Shown piece by piece: positions 1-5,427 of a DNA stretch of 5,898 nucleotides; the first letter of the stretch is position 1; the number at the start of each line of letters is the position of its first letter. The translations under genes and the position numbers were made by a program. The stretch is taken from the NCBI GenBank assembly GCA_946183715.1, contig CAMHDB010000125.1, positions 1 through 5,898 on the forward strand, in the 5' to 3' direction. The notes under the pieces were generated by a model that ran no database searches, was not told the DNA's origin, and worked only from the letters and a program-made list of their open reading frames with translations. The stretch is from an uncultured Oscillibacter sp. (GTDB taxonomy: Bacteria; Bacillota; Clostridia; Oscillospirales; Oscillospiraceae).

Positions 1-975
1 ATAGTCGCGTTCCTGTAAACGGAGTTTGCGTTGCAGGCGGTCGCGGGCGGTGGTGGCGGCCCGGACGAGTTCCGCGCCGCGAATCCGGGTACGCTCTTTG
101 CGTTCGCGCTCCTCGTAGAACGTATCGAGCAGGGAGGAACAGTCGGGAAAGCGCGCGGCGTCGGCGTCGGGGCCGTATTGCAGAATGGGCACGCAGGAAA
201 AGTCGAAGGGTTGTCCGTCGCGGGTGAGCAGGAAGGGCGTAAAGCGGCTCTCCTGTACGTCGCCGGAGAGTGTGCGGAGGGCGTCCCACAGACGCCGCGC
301 GGCGTCGGCGTCGGGCAGACGGGAGTCGGGTTCGCCGCAGGCCCGGAAGGACAATTCCCTTGCCAGCAGGGGCGAGAGGCCGAAGTATTCCCGCAACAGG
401 AATTGGTCGACGGGCCTTTCGGCGTCGGCGCGGAGGCGTTCGTAGAAGCCGCTTTCGGTTTCCTCCGTGAACGGAAGGCGGCCTTGCGGGGCGGGTTCGC
501 GGTAGAATAACCCCGGTAAAACCGGGCGGTCGGGGGCCTGTTCGGGGTCGACGCGCCGCAGACTGTCGACAATCCGCCCGTCGGCGTCGAGCAGAATCAG
601 GTTTGCGCGGCGCGGAATCGCCTCCAGAATCAGGGTACGCCGTCCGGCGCGCCCGAGTTCGTCGGTGGTGTCGATGTCCAGCCGCACGAGACGCTCCAAA
701 GAAGGCTGTTGCAGCGAGACAATCCGCCCGCCGGAGAGGTGCTTCCGGAGAAGCATACAGAACATGGGCGGGGTGGCGGGGTTGTCGGGGGCGCGCCCGG
801 AGAACTGTACCCGGGGGGCGTCCGCCGCCGCGCAGAGCAACAGGCGGAGATTCCCCCGCAGGAGCAGGAGAACCCTGTCCCGCGAGGGCTGGAAAACCTT
901 CTCAATCCGGAGCCCCGCGACGCGGGGCCGGAGTTCGTCCGTGACGGCCCGCAAGAATACGGCGTCCAGAGCCAT
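1..975 (-). CDS. rqcH: Rqc2 homolog RqcH / NFACT (fibronectin-binding-like) protein, N-terminal part, C-terminus cut by window edge
   Basis: In characterised bacteria RqcH binds 50S subunits carrying stalled peptidyl-tRNA, recruits tRNA-Ala and adds C-terminal alanine tails that mark the nascent chain for degradation. The 325 visible codons hold the NFACT-N domain: the start MALDAVFLRAV, IEKVFQPSRDRVLLLLRG (24-41), the family block NPATPPMFCMLLRKHLSGGRI (65-85) and GLSPLLAREL (199-208). A charged stretch from about 287 to 325 begins the central coiled coil. The frame stays open to base 1; B. subtilis RqcH is about 570 residues, so the NFACT-C and NFACT-R parts should lie outside. The ATG overlaps the mrnC TAA by one base and has GGAGGAGG about 7 bases upstream, which fixes the start and suggests translational coupling. 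Unusual points: the motif recalled as DR in B. subtilis (D97/R98) reads E94-R95, and the usual GRHSN motif reads P-R-R-A-N (121-125). Older annotations call this family FbpA or fibronectin-binding protein. Confidence 0.93.
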   Translation of the reverse strand, partial: MALDAVFLRAVTDELRPRVAGLRIEKVFQPSRDRVLLLLRGNLRLLLCAAADAPRVQFSGRAPDNPATPPMFCMLLRKHLSGGRIVSLQQPSLERLVRLDIDTTDELGRAGRRTLILEAIPRRANLILLDADGRIVDSLRRVDPEQAPDRPVLPGLFYREPAPQGRLPFTEETESGFYERLRADAERPVDQFLLREYFGLSPLLARELSFRACGEPDSRLPDADAARRLWDALRTLSGDVQESRFTPFLLTRDGQPFDFSCVPILQYGPDADAARFPDCSSLLDTFYEERERKERTRIRGAELVRAATTARDRLQRKLRLQERDY

Positions 976-1382
976 TACGATTCCTCCTCCATGATGACGC
1001 GAAAGAGTTCGTTCGCGCGTGTGCGCTGTCCGGTGAGGTAGAGCCACCCGAACAGGGCTTCTAAAGCGGTCGCGCCGGCGTACTGCGCGCGGCTGGCGTG
1101 GCCCGGTACGCTGTGCGGGTGGGCGTTGCGCCCGCGCCGGAATACGGCCTCCTCCCGTTCGGTCAGCAGGGGGCGGATACGCTCCGCGCCGAGGGCTTGC
1201 GCCTCCGCGCGCACAAGCGCAATCGCCGCCTGATGGAGGCCGTGCCCGGTGGCCTTGCCGTGTACGCACAGCCATGTACGCACGAGCAGTTCATAGACGG
1301 CGTCGCCGACGTGCGCGAGGCCCAGCGAACTCAGGCCTTGCAGGGTCTCGTCGGGCAGAACTGGCGAGAAATAGTCTTCCAT
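975..1382 (-). CDS. mrnC: Mini-ribonuclease III (23S rRNA maturation)
   Basis: Mini-III is a dimeric RNase III-like nuclease without the double-stranded RNA-binding domain; in Bacillus it trims both ends of 23S rRNA in the 50S precursor. The 135 residues match the family's usual length of about 130-145. Visible signatures are LGLAHVGDAVYELLVR (20-35) with the catalytic-type D27 and E31, the helix EEAVFRRGRNAH (77-88) and ALEALFGWLYLTGQ (106-119) with E108 at the second acidic position. The ATG at 1382 has AAGGAGGG just upstream (1386-1393, with short spacing). It lies 25 bases after the small Cys-rich gene and overlaps rqcH by one base. In many Bacillota mrnC sits next to cysS and rlmB; here its partner is rqcH, giving a pair concerned with large-subunit maturation and rescue. 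Confidence 0.93.
   Translation of the reverse strand: MEDYFSPVLPDETLQGLSSLGLAHVGDAVYELLVRTWLCVHGKATGHGLHQAAIALVRAEAQALGAERIRPLLTEREEAVFRRGRNAHPHSVPGHASRAQYAGATALEALFGWLYLTGQRTRANELFRVIMEEES
981..990 (-). promoter_or_regulatory. rqcH ribosome binding site embedded in mrnC codons
   Basis: The minus strand reads GGAGGAGGAA, ending 5 bases before the rqcH ATG. The same bases encode the Glu-Glu-Glu near the C-terminus of Mini-III. Together with the shared TAATG, this supports termination-reinitiation coupling of the two genes. Confidence 0.8.
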
Positions 1383-1407
1383 GCGCCCTCCTTGGTAAAG
1401 TCACGAA

Positions 1408-1584
1408 TCAGCAGTTGCAGCCGTCGTTACAGCAGTTGTTATTGTTTCCGCAGCCGCCGCAGCCGTTCCAGCCGCAATTCCCGCAGCCGCCGTTGTTGCC
1501 GCAGCAGCACCAGAGTACCAGAAGGATGATAATCCACCAGCAGGAATTGTTTCCGAAGCCGTTGCCGCAAGAGTTGTTACACAT
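1408..1584 (-). CDS. Small Cys/Asn/Gly-rich single-pass membrane peptide (58 aa)
   Basis: By my count this 58-residue protein has 14 Cys, 15 Asn and 13 Gly. After a short polar N-terminus (MCNNSCGNGFGNNSC) comes a hydrophobic segment WWIIILLVLW (16-25), then CCC (26-28), then a tail of Cys-Gly-Asn with GNNNNCCNDGCNC at the end. The ATG is well supported: AGGGAGG lies at 1593-1599 with 8 bases of spacing. The reading is coherent from that ATG to the TGA, 25 bases before mrnC. Short Cys-rich proteins of this sort occur in Clostridia genomes under names such as 'chorion class high-cysteine protein' or YjcZ-like sporulation protein, but I cannot assign a characterised family. A membrane-anchored, disulfide- or metal-rich coat-like peptide is a guess only. 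Its place between rex and mrnC suggests cotranscription, possibly with its own promoter in the 116-base gap upstream. Confidence 0.8.
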   Translation of the reverse strand: MCNNSCGNGFGNNSCWWIIILLVLWCCCGNNGGCGNCGWNGCGGCGNNNNCCNDGCNC

Positions 1585-1669
1585 AATGGGAACCTCCCTG
1601 TGAGATGTAGACCGTGAAAGCGGCCTCAACTCATCGTATGCGGGGGGCGGGCGTTGGTGCGGACTTTTT

Positions 1670-1689
1670 GCCGCGCCTCTCCGCACGGC
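1670..1689 (-). other. Short hairpin in the rex to small-peptide gap
   Basis: On the minus strand GCCGTGC and GCGCGGC can form a 7-bp stem (one G-U pair) around a 6-base loop, 11 bases downstream of the rex stop. A run of A, not T, follows it, so it is not a classical intrinsic terminator. It may stabilise the rex 3' end or be chance in G+C-rich DNA. The remainder of the 1585-1700 gap holds the ribosome binding site of the small peptide gene and no other clear element. Confidence 0.3.
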
Positions 1690-1700
1690 GGGAAATCGTG

Positions 1701-2330
1701 TCAGTCGTTGGCAATGCGGTAACTGAGCGTGAGGAGGCTGTCGGAGAAGTGGATGTTCTCGAACTTGACTTCCGGGTGTGCGCTGTCGAGTTCCAGATTG
1801 GTGAAGTTCCAGAAGCCCCGGACGCCCAGCGAAATCAGGCGGTCCGCGACGGACTGCGCCGCGCCGCGCGGCACCGTCAGCACGGCCACGTCGACGGGGT
1901 TTCCGTGTAGCCATTCGTCTACGTCGCCCATGTCGCGCACGGTCACGCCGTTGACGGTCGTGCCGACGACGGCGGGCGCGGTATCGAACGCGGCGTCGAC
2001 GGAGAAGCCGCACTTGGCGAAGGGGAAATTTTGCAGTAGCGCGTGTCCGAGGTGGCCCACGCCGACTAAAATCAAATGGTGGTCGCGGTCTACGCCCAGA
2101 ATGCGCCCGATTTCCTCGCAGAGTTCGCGGACGTGGTAGCCGTAGCCCTGCTGGCCGAACTCCCCGAAGCAACTGAAGTCCTGCCGGATTTGGGAGGCCG
2201 TGATTCCCATTTCGCGCCCCAGCGACAGCGATGAGATTCGCGTAATCCCGCGCGCGCGCAGGTCGCTCAACTGCCTGTAATATCGCGGCAGACGCCGGAT
2301 GACGGCGTCCGAAATGTTTTCCTTTCGCAA
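1701..2330 (-). CDS. rex: Redox-sensing transcriptional repressor Rex
   Basis: Rex represses fermentation and NADH-reoxidation genes while NADH is low and leaves DNA when NADH binds. All family parts are present in 209 residues (usual 205-225). The N-terminal winged helix includes ISDAVIRRLPRYYRQL (6-21) and the recognition-helix block ASQIRQDFSCFGEFGQQGYGY (45-65). The Rossmann fold shows ILVGVGHLGHALL (87-99) with the GxGxxG fingerprint at 90-95 and the acidic D116 at the end of the next strand. The segment GFWNFTNLELD (172-182) corresponds to the conserved NF-P loop, and a C-terminal swap helix (SDSLLTLSYRIAN) closes the protein. The start is TTG at 2330 with AGGAGA 7 bases upstream; no later ATG keeps the DNA-binding domain. 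It is the first gene of the leftward run and divergent from thrH. Autoregulation is common in the family, but I see no convincing full Rex operator here. Confidence 0.95.
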   Translation of the reverse strand: MRKENISDAVIRRLPRYYRQLSDLRARGITRISSLSLGREMGITASQIRQDFSCFGEFGQQGYGYHVRELCEEIGRILGVDRDHHLILVGVGHLGHALLQNFPFAKCGFSVDAAFDTAPAVVGTTVNGVTVRDMGDVDEWLHGNPVDVAVLTVPRGAAQSVADRLISLGVRGFWNFTNLELDSAHPEVKFENIHFSDSLLTLSYRIAND

Positions 2331-2337
2331 AACGTTC

Positions 2338-2343
2338 TCTCCT
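2338..2343 (-). promoter_or_regulatory. rex ribosome binding site (supports TTG start)
   Basis: The minus strand reads AGGAGA followed by 7 bases and TTG. This supports TTG at 2330 as the true start, which matters because no ATG is available at the expected N-terminus. Confidence 0.75.
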
Positions 2344-2396
2344 ATCTCCGAATGCCTCCGCGTCCTCGCGCGGAACGTGAAATCACTCCATATTAC

Positions 2397-2425
2397 AGTT
2401 TACACAAGCCGCCCCCGCTTGTCAA
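2397..2425 (-). promoter_or_regulatory. Leftward sigma-A-type promoter for rex
   Basis: On the minus strand a perfect -35 TTGACA (2425-2420) is followed by a 17-base spacer and a -10 TAAACT (2402-2397). Transcription would start near 2390, leaving a leader of about 60 bases before the rex TTG. The -10 overlaps a TTGTGTAA stretch that resembles half of a Rex operator. Confidence 0.75.
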
Positions 2426-2447
2426 TGGTTTTTGTCGCCGATACCCA

Positions 2448-2476
2448 TTGCAAGGCGCGCGAAACTGTTGTATAAT
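2448..2476 (+). promoter_or_regulatory. Rightward sigma-A-type promoter for the thrH run
   Basis: The sequence reads TTGCAA (2448-2453), a 17-base spacer and a perfect TATAAT (2471-2476). A start near 2483 leaves a leader of about 30 bases before the thrH ATG at 2514. The two -35 boxes of the divergent promoters are only 22 bases apart, so the polymerase sites are back to back. Confidence 0.82.
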
Positions 2477-2499
2477 CGGGCAGTCACAAAACGTCGGGA

Positions 2500-2507
2500 A
2501 AGGATGG
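2500..2507 (+). promoter_or_regulatory. thrH ribosome binding site
   Basis: AAGGATGG lies 6 bases before ATG 2514 and selects that start. The longer in-frame ATG at 2352 is rejected because the promoter lies downstream of it. Confidence 0.7.
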
Positions 2508-2513
2508 TTGATT

Positions 2514-3113
2514 ATGAATATTGTGTGCTTAGACATGGAAGGGGTACTCGTCCCGGAAATCTGGATAGCCTTTTCAGAGGAAAGCGGAATCCCGGCGCTC
2601 CGGCGCACGACACGCGACGAGCCGGACTACGATAAGCTCATGCAGTACCGCCTCGGCATTCTGAAAGAACACGGCCTCGGACTGCGGGAAATTCAGGCGG
2701 TTATCGCGAAAATCGACCCCCTCCCCGGCGCGAAAGCGTTCCTTGACGAACTCCGCACGCTCACGCAGGTTCTGATTCTCAGCGACACCTTCGAGCAGTT
2801 CGCAAAGCCGCTCATGCGGAAGCTCAACTGGCCCACGATTTTCTGCAATACGCTGGAAGTCGCCGACAGCGGGGAGATTACCGGGTATCACATGCGCTGT
2901 CAGAAGTCGAAACTGACGACGGTCAGGGCGTTGCAGTCCATCGGCTACGAGACCATCGCCGCCGGCGACAGCTACAACGACCTCGCCATGATTCAGGCCG
3001 GGAAGGCCGGATTCCTCTTCAAGAGTACGGACAAAATCAAGGCGGACTACCCGGAAATCCCGGCCTACGAGGACTTCGACGCCCTCCTGAACGCCATCAA
3101 GGCCGTACTCTAA
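2514..3113 (+). CDS. thrH: ThrH-type phosphoserine phosphatase / homoserine phosphotransferase (HAD family)
   Basis: ThrH is a HAD-superfamily enzyme, characterised in Pseudomonas aeruginosa, that releases phosphate from phosphoserine or passes it to homoserine. It thus serves serine synthesis and can feed threonine synthesis. The 199 residues are close to the roughly 205 of ThrH, and the N-terminus MNIVCLDMEGVLVPEIWIAF follows the family closely. HAD motif I is DMEGV with nucleophile D7 and E9 as the second acidic residue (ThrH has E here, not D). Motif II is ILSDTFEQF around S90. Basic residues K132 and K134 are candidates for motif III, and motif IV is GDSYND with D152 and D156. The helical cap holds TTRDEPDYDKLMQYRLGIL (32-50). 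It is first in the rightward run, 25 bases from the DUF1015 gene. Substrate preference between phosphoserine and homoserine cannot be settled from sequence. Confidence 0.92.
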   Translation: MNIVCLDMEGVLVPEIWIAFSEESGIPALRRTTRDEPDYDKLMQYRLGILKEHGLGLREIQAVIAKIDPLPGAKAFLDELRTLTQVLILSDTFEQFAKPLMRKLNWPTIFCNTLEVADSGEITGYHMRCQKSKLTTVRALQSIGYETIAAGDSYNDLAMIQAGKAGFLFKSTDKIKADYPEIPAYEDFDALLNAIKAVL

Positions 3114-3138
3114 CCCATGTGGAAAGGACTGATACCGA

Positions 3139-4428
3139 ATGACCGACGCCGTAAAGAAATGGGGAGACATCGGATTTTACCCCGCCGACATCCTGCTCCC
3201 GAAAGCGGGTACCGATATGACGAAATGGGCCGTGGTGGCGTGCGACCAGTTTTCGAGCCAGCCGGAATACTGGGCCAACGTGGAAAAGACCGTCGGGGAG
3301 GCGCCGTCGACACTGCGCCTGATTCTGCCGGAATCGCAGTTGCACAACCCGGGGATTTTCGGGCGCGTGGCGCGTGTCAATTCCACGATGGACGAATATC
3401 TCAACGCGGGGCTGTTCCGGACTATCGAAAACGCGATGGTTTATGTAGAGCGCACGCAGTCGGACGGGAAAATCCGGCGCGGCATTGTGGGCATGGTGGA
3501 CTTGGAGCAGTACGACTACAACCCGGGCAGTACGTCGCTGATACGCGCCACGGAGGGCACGGTCATGACGCGCCTTCCGCCGCGTGTACGGGTACGCCGT
3601 AAGGCCATACTGGAACTTCCGCACGTCATGATTCTGATTGACGACCCGAAACGAACCGTGATAGAGCCACTGGACGGCGCGCCGGGTATGGAGCCGCTGT
3701 ACGATTTCCCGTTGCAACAGGGCGGCGGGGCCGTGCGGGGCTGGAAACTCACGGCGGCGCAGATGGACGCCGTAGAGGAGGCCTTGCGGGCGCTGTCGAC
3801 GCCGGAGGCGATGGAGGAGAAGTACGGCCTCAAAGACGCCGCGCCGCTACGCTTCGCTGTCGGTGACGGCAACCACTCTTTAGCCGCCGCGAAACAGTGC
3901 TGGGAGGAGCAGAAAGTCACGTACTCCCGCGAGGAATGGGAGGCCCTTCCCGGGCGCTACGCGATGGTCGAATTGGTCAACCTGCACGACTTCGCGCTAC
4001 AGTTCGAGCCGATTCACCGGGTAGTCTTCGACACCGACCCGGAGGCGTTGATTACGGCGTTTTGCGACGCCACCGGGGCCGCGCAGGGCTGGCGCGATAC
4101 CGGACACAGTCTGCACTTCGTCTGGGAGGGGCACGATGTCTGGTACAACGTCCCGAATCCCAAGGCACAGCTTGCCGTCGGCACGCTACAGAACTTTTTG
4201 GACGACTACGCAAGGCAAAACGACCTGACCGTAGACTATATCCACGGCGAGGAGGCCGCGCGCGCACTCGGGCAGACGCCCGGGAATATCGCCGTACTGC
4301 TCCCGGCAATGGGCAAGAACGAACTCTTCAAGACGGTTATCGCCGACGGCGTATTACCCCGGAAAACGTTCTCGATGGGCGAGGCCCGCGATAAGCGCTA
4401 CTACGTGGAGGCGCGGAAAATCCGCTGA
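3139..4428 (+). CDS. DUF1015 family protein, function unknown
   Basis: This 429-residue protein belongs to the DUF1015 family (Pfam PF06245), cytosolic by appearance with no signal peptide or membrane segment. Recognisable family blocks are VVACDQFSSQPEYW (32-45), LIRATEGTVMTRLPPR (134-149), FAVGDGNHSLAAAKQCWEE (239-257), FALQFEPIHRVVF (285-297) and, near the end, GVLPRKTFSMGEARDKRYYVEA (404-425). The invariant-looking GDGNHS (242-247), EPIHR (290-294) and PRKTF (407-411) are plausible ligand or catalytic elements. The ATG has AAAGGA at 3123-3128, 10 bases upstream. It follows thrH by 25 bases and precedes ispE by 47, so it is probably cotranscribed. From memory, DUF1015 genes in Clostridia often neighbour serine-pathway genes such as serA; pairing with a phosphoserine phosphatase fits that, but the biochemical role is unknown. 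Confidence 0.9.
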   Translation: MTDAVKKWGDIGFYPADILLPKAGTDMTKWAVVACDQFSSQPEYWANVEKTVGEAPSTLRLILPESQLHNPGIFGRVARVNSTMDEYLNAGLFRTIENAMVYVERTQSDGKIRRGIVGMVDLEQYDYNPGSTSLIRATEGTVMTRLPPRVRVRRKAILELPHVMILIDDPKRTVIEPLDGAPGMEPLYDFPLQQGGGAVRGWKLTAAQMDAVEEALRALSTPEAMEEKYGLKDAAPLRFAVGDGNHSLAAAKQCWEEQKVTYSREEWEALPGRYAMVELVNLHDFALQFEPIHRVVFDTDPEALITAFCDATGAAQGWRDTGHSLHFVWEGHDVWYNVPNPKAQLAVGTLQNFLDDYARQNDLTVDYIHGEEAARALGQTPGNIAVLLPAMGKNELFKTVIADGVLPRKTFSMGEARDKRYYVEARKIR

Positions 4429-4440
4429 CACGCCGCGAAA

Positions 4441-4460
4441 CGCCCCTCTGTCACGGGGCG
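4441..4460 (+). other. Hairpin between DUF1015 gene and ispE
   Basis: CGCCCC (4441-4446) and GGGGCG (4455-4460) form a perfect 6-bp G+C stem with an 8-base loop. No T run follows, and the ispE ribosome binding site (AAGGA, 4465-4469) starts 4 bases later. It could slow transcription, mark an mRNA processing point or affect access to the ispE start; it does not look like a full terminator. Confidence 0.5.
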
Positions 4461-4475
4461 ACGAAAGGAAACGCT

Positions 4476-5342
4476 ATGTCCTGCTGGAAAGAACCCGCGC
4501 CCGCGAAAGTGAATCTTGCGTTGGACATTCTGCGCCGCCGCCCCGACGGCTACCATGACTTGTACATGGTCATGCAGTCGGTGTCGTTGTCCGACGCCGT
4601 GACGGTAGAGGAAACCCCGGGCGGGTTCGTACTCGACACCGGGGACGGCTTCACGCCGCCGCCGGGGCGCTCGATGGAACAGCGTACCGTGGAGGCGTTC
4701 TTCGCCGCAATCGGACGCCCCGCGCCCGGACTGCGCGTCACACTCGAAAAGCGTATTCCGGCCTACGCGGGCCTCGGCGGCGGGAGTTCCGACGTGGCCG
4801 CGCTCTTGCGCGTACTCCGCAAGGCGTACTGTCCGGCGCTGTCGGCGGCGGAACTGGCGCGGATTGGGCTTTCTGTCGGAAGCGACGTGCCGTTTTGCGT
4901 GTACGGCGGGACGGCGCTCGCGGAGGGGCGCGGGGAAATCCTGACGCCCCTGCCGCCGCTGTCGGGCGCGTACTTCGTACTCTGCAAGCCGCCCTACGAC
5001 ATCCCCACGCCGCAACTCTTCGCCCGCGCCGACGCTACGACATGGACGCGCCGCCCGGATATTGACGGCATGGCGGCGGCGGTACGGCGCGGCGATACGG
5101 AAGGCGTCGCGGCGCGGCTGTGCAACGTATTCGAGGAGGTGTTGCCGCCGGAGTACGGGGAGGTTTTCGACGTGAAACGGCGCATGACGGCGTTAGGGGC
5201 GCGGAACGCGGTCATGAGCGGTTCGGGGCCGACGGTGTGCGGGCTGTTCGCCGACGCCGAAACCGCGCGCGCGGCGGCGGATACGCTCCGCGCCGAATAC
5301 CCGGCGACGTTCTACGCGACGCCTACGCCGCCCGTGGAATAA
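4476..5342 (+). CDS. ispE: 4-diphosphocytidyl-2-C-methyl-D-erythritol kinase IspE
   Basis: IspE is the ATP-dependent GHMP kinase that phosphorylates the 2-hydroxyl of CDP-methylerythritol, the fourth step of the MEP route to isoprenoid precursors. The 288 residues are the normal length. Motif 1 is EPAPAKVNLALDIL (6-19) with K11 at the catalytic lysine position, followed by RRPDGYHDL (21-29), which contacts the substrate. The ATP-binding glycine loop is PAYAGLGGGSSDVAAL (95-110). GSDVPF (135-140) carries D137, the catalytic aspartate position, and motif 3 is MSGSGPTVCGLF (247-258). The ATG has AAGGA with 6 bases of spacing. It is last in the thrH run and is followed after 12 bases by a strong hairpin. 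A link in function to thrH is not evident; cotranscription may only reflect housekeeping. Confidence 0.96.
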   Translation: MSCWKEPAPAKVNLALDILRRRPDGYHDLYMVMQSVSLSDAVTVEETPGGFVLDTGDGFTPPPGRSMEQRTVEAFFAAIGRPAPGLRVTLEKRIPAYAGLGGGSSDVAALLRVLRKAYCPALSAAELARIGLSVGSDVPFCVYGGTALAEGRGEILTPLPPLSGAYFVLCKPPYDIPTPQLFARADATTWTRRPDIDGMAAAVRRGDTEGVAARLCNVFEEVLPPEYGEVFDVKRRMTALGARNAVMSGSGPTVCGLFADAETARAAADTLRAEYPATFYATPTPPVE

Positions 5343-5344
5343 TG

Positions 5345-5412
5345 GATAACGCAAGCCCCCACCCGGCGCGATACCGGATGGGGGCGCGGTTTGTGCTGTC
5401 ACTTACGTTATC
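5345..5412 (-). repeat. Outer inverted repeat enclosing the hairpin
   Basis: GATAACGCAAG (5345-5355) and CTTACGTTATC (5402-5412) are inverted copies with one differing position. The difference is again a G-U pair in minus-strand RNA and a C-A mismatch in plus-strand RNA. Stacked outside the inner 12-bp stem, with a 16-base unpaired stretch (5386-5401) on one side, it would give a long structured 3' end to the leftward transcript. Confidence 0.55.
5355..5385. terminator. Strong hairpin between convergent genes, probable bidirectional terminator
   Basis: GCCCCCACCCGG (5355-5366) and CCGGATGGGGGC (5374-5385) pair over 12 positions around a 7-base loop. There is one C-A mismatch on the plus strand, which is a G-U pair in a minus-strand transcript. 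It lies 12 bases after the ispE stop and 42 bases after the stop of the convergent gene. T tracts are weak in both directions (TTTGTGCTGT rightwards, TTGCGTTATCC leftwards), so efficiency is uncertain. Confidence 0.6.
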
Positions 5413-5427
5413 AGTTCTGGCGCTGGA

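Noticed and set aside
155..440. Recurrent GGCGTCGGCGTC units as a DNA repeat
   Set aside because: They encode Ala-Asp-Ala-Asp runs at several places in RqcH using preferred GCC/GAC codons, with irregular spacing; this is codon bias and not a repeat array.
31..510. Plus-strand open frames opposite rqcH
   Set aside because: They are Gly/Arg/Ala-rich shadows caused by high G+C, with no ribosome binding site, against clear NFACT homology on the other strand.
1408..2172. 254-codon minus-strand open frame running through rex
   Set aside because: Most of it is an Arg-rich shadow of rex in another frame; only its last 58 codons, from ATG 1584, form a real gene with a ribosome binding site.
2385..2412. 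Rex operator over the rex promoter
   Set aside because: TTGTGTAA matches one half-site of TTGTGAA-N4-TTCACAA reasonably, but the other half does not, so self-repression cannot be claimed from sequence.
2352..2513. In-frame upstream extension of thrH to an ATG at 2352
   Set aside because: The promoter (2448-2476) and ribosome binding site lie inside it, the extra 54 residues resemble nothing in ThrH, and ATG 2514 gives the family N-terminus exactly.
5345..5412. Integron attC-like or transposon-end site
   Set aside because: The arm GTTATC does not fit the attC core GTTRRRY, and there is no integrase, transposase or target duplication in the window; a terminator-type structure explains it better.
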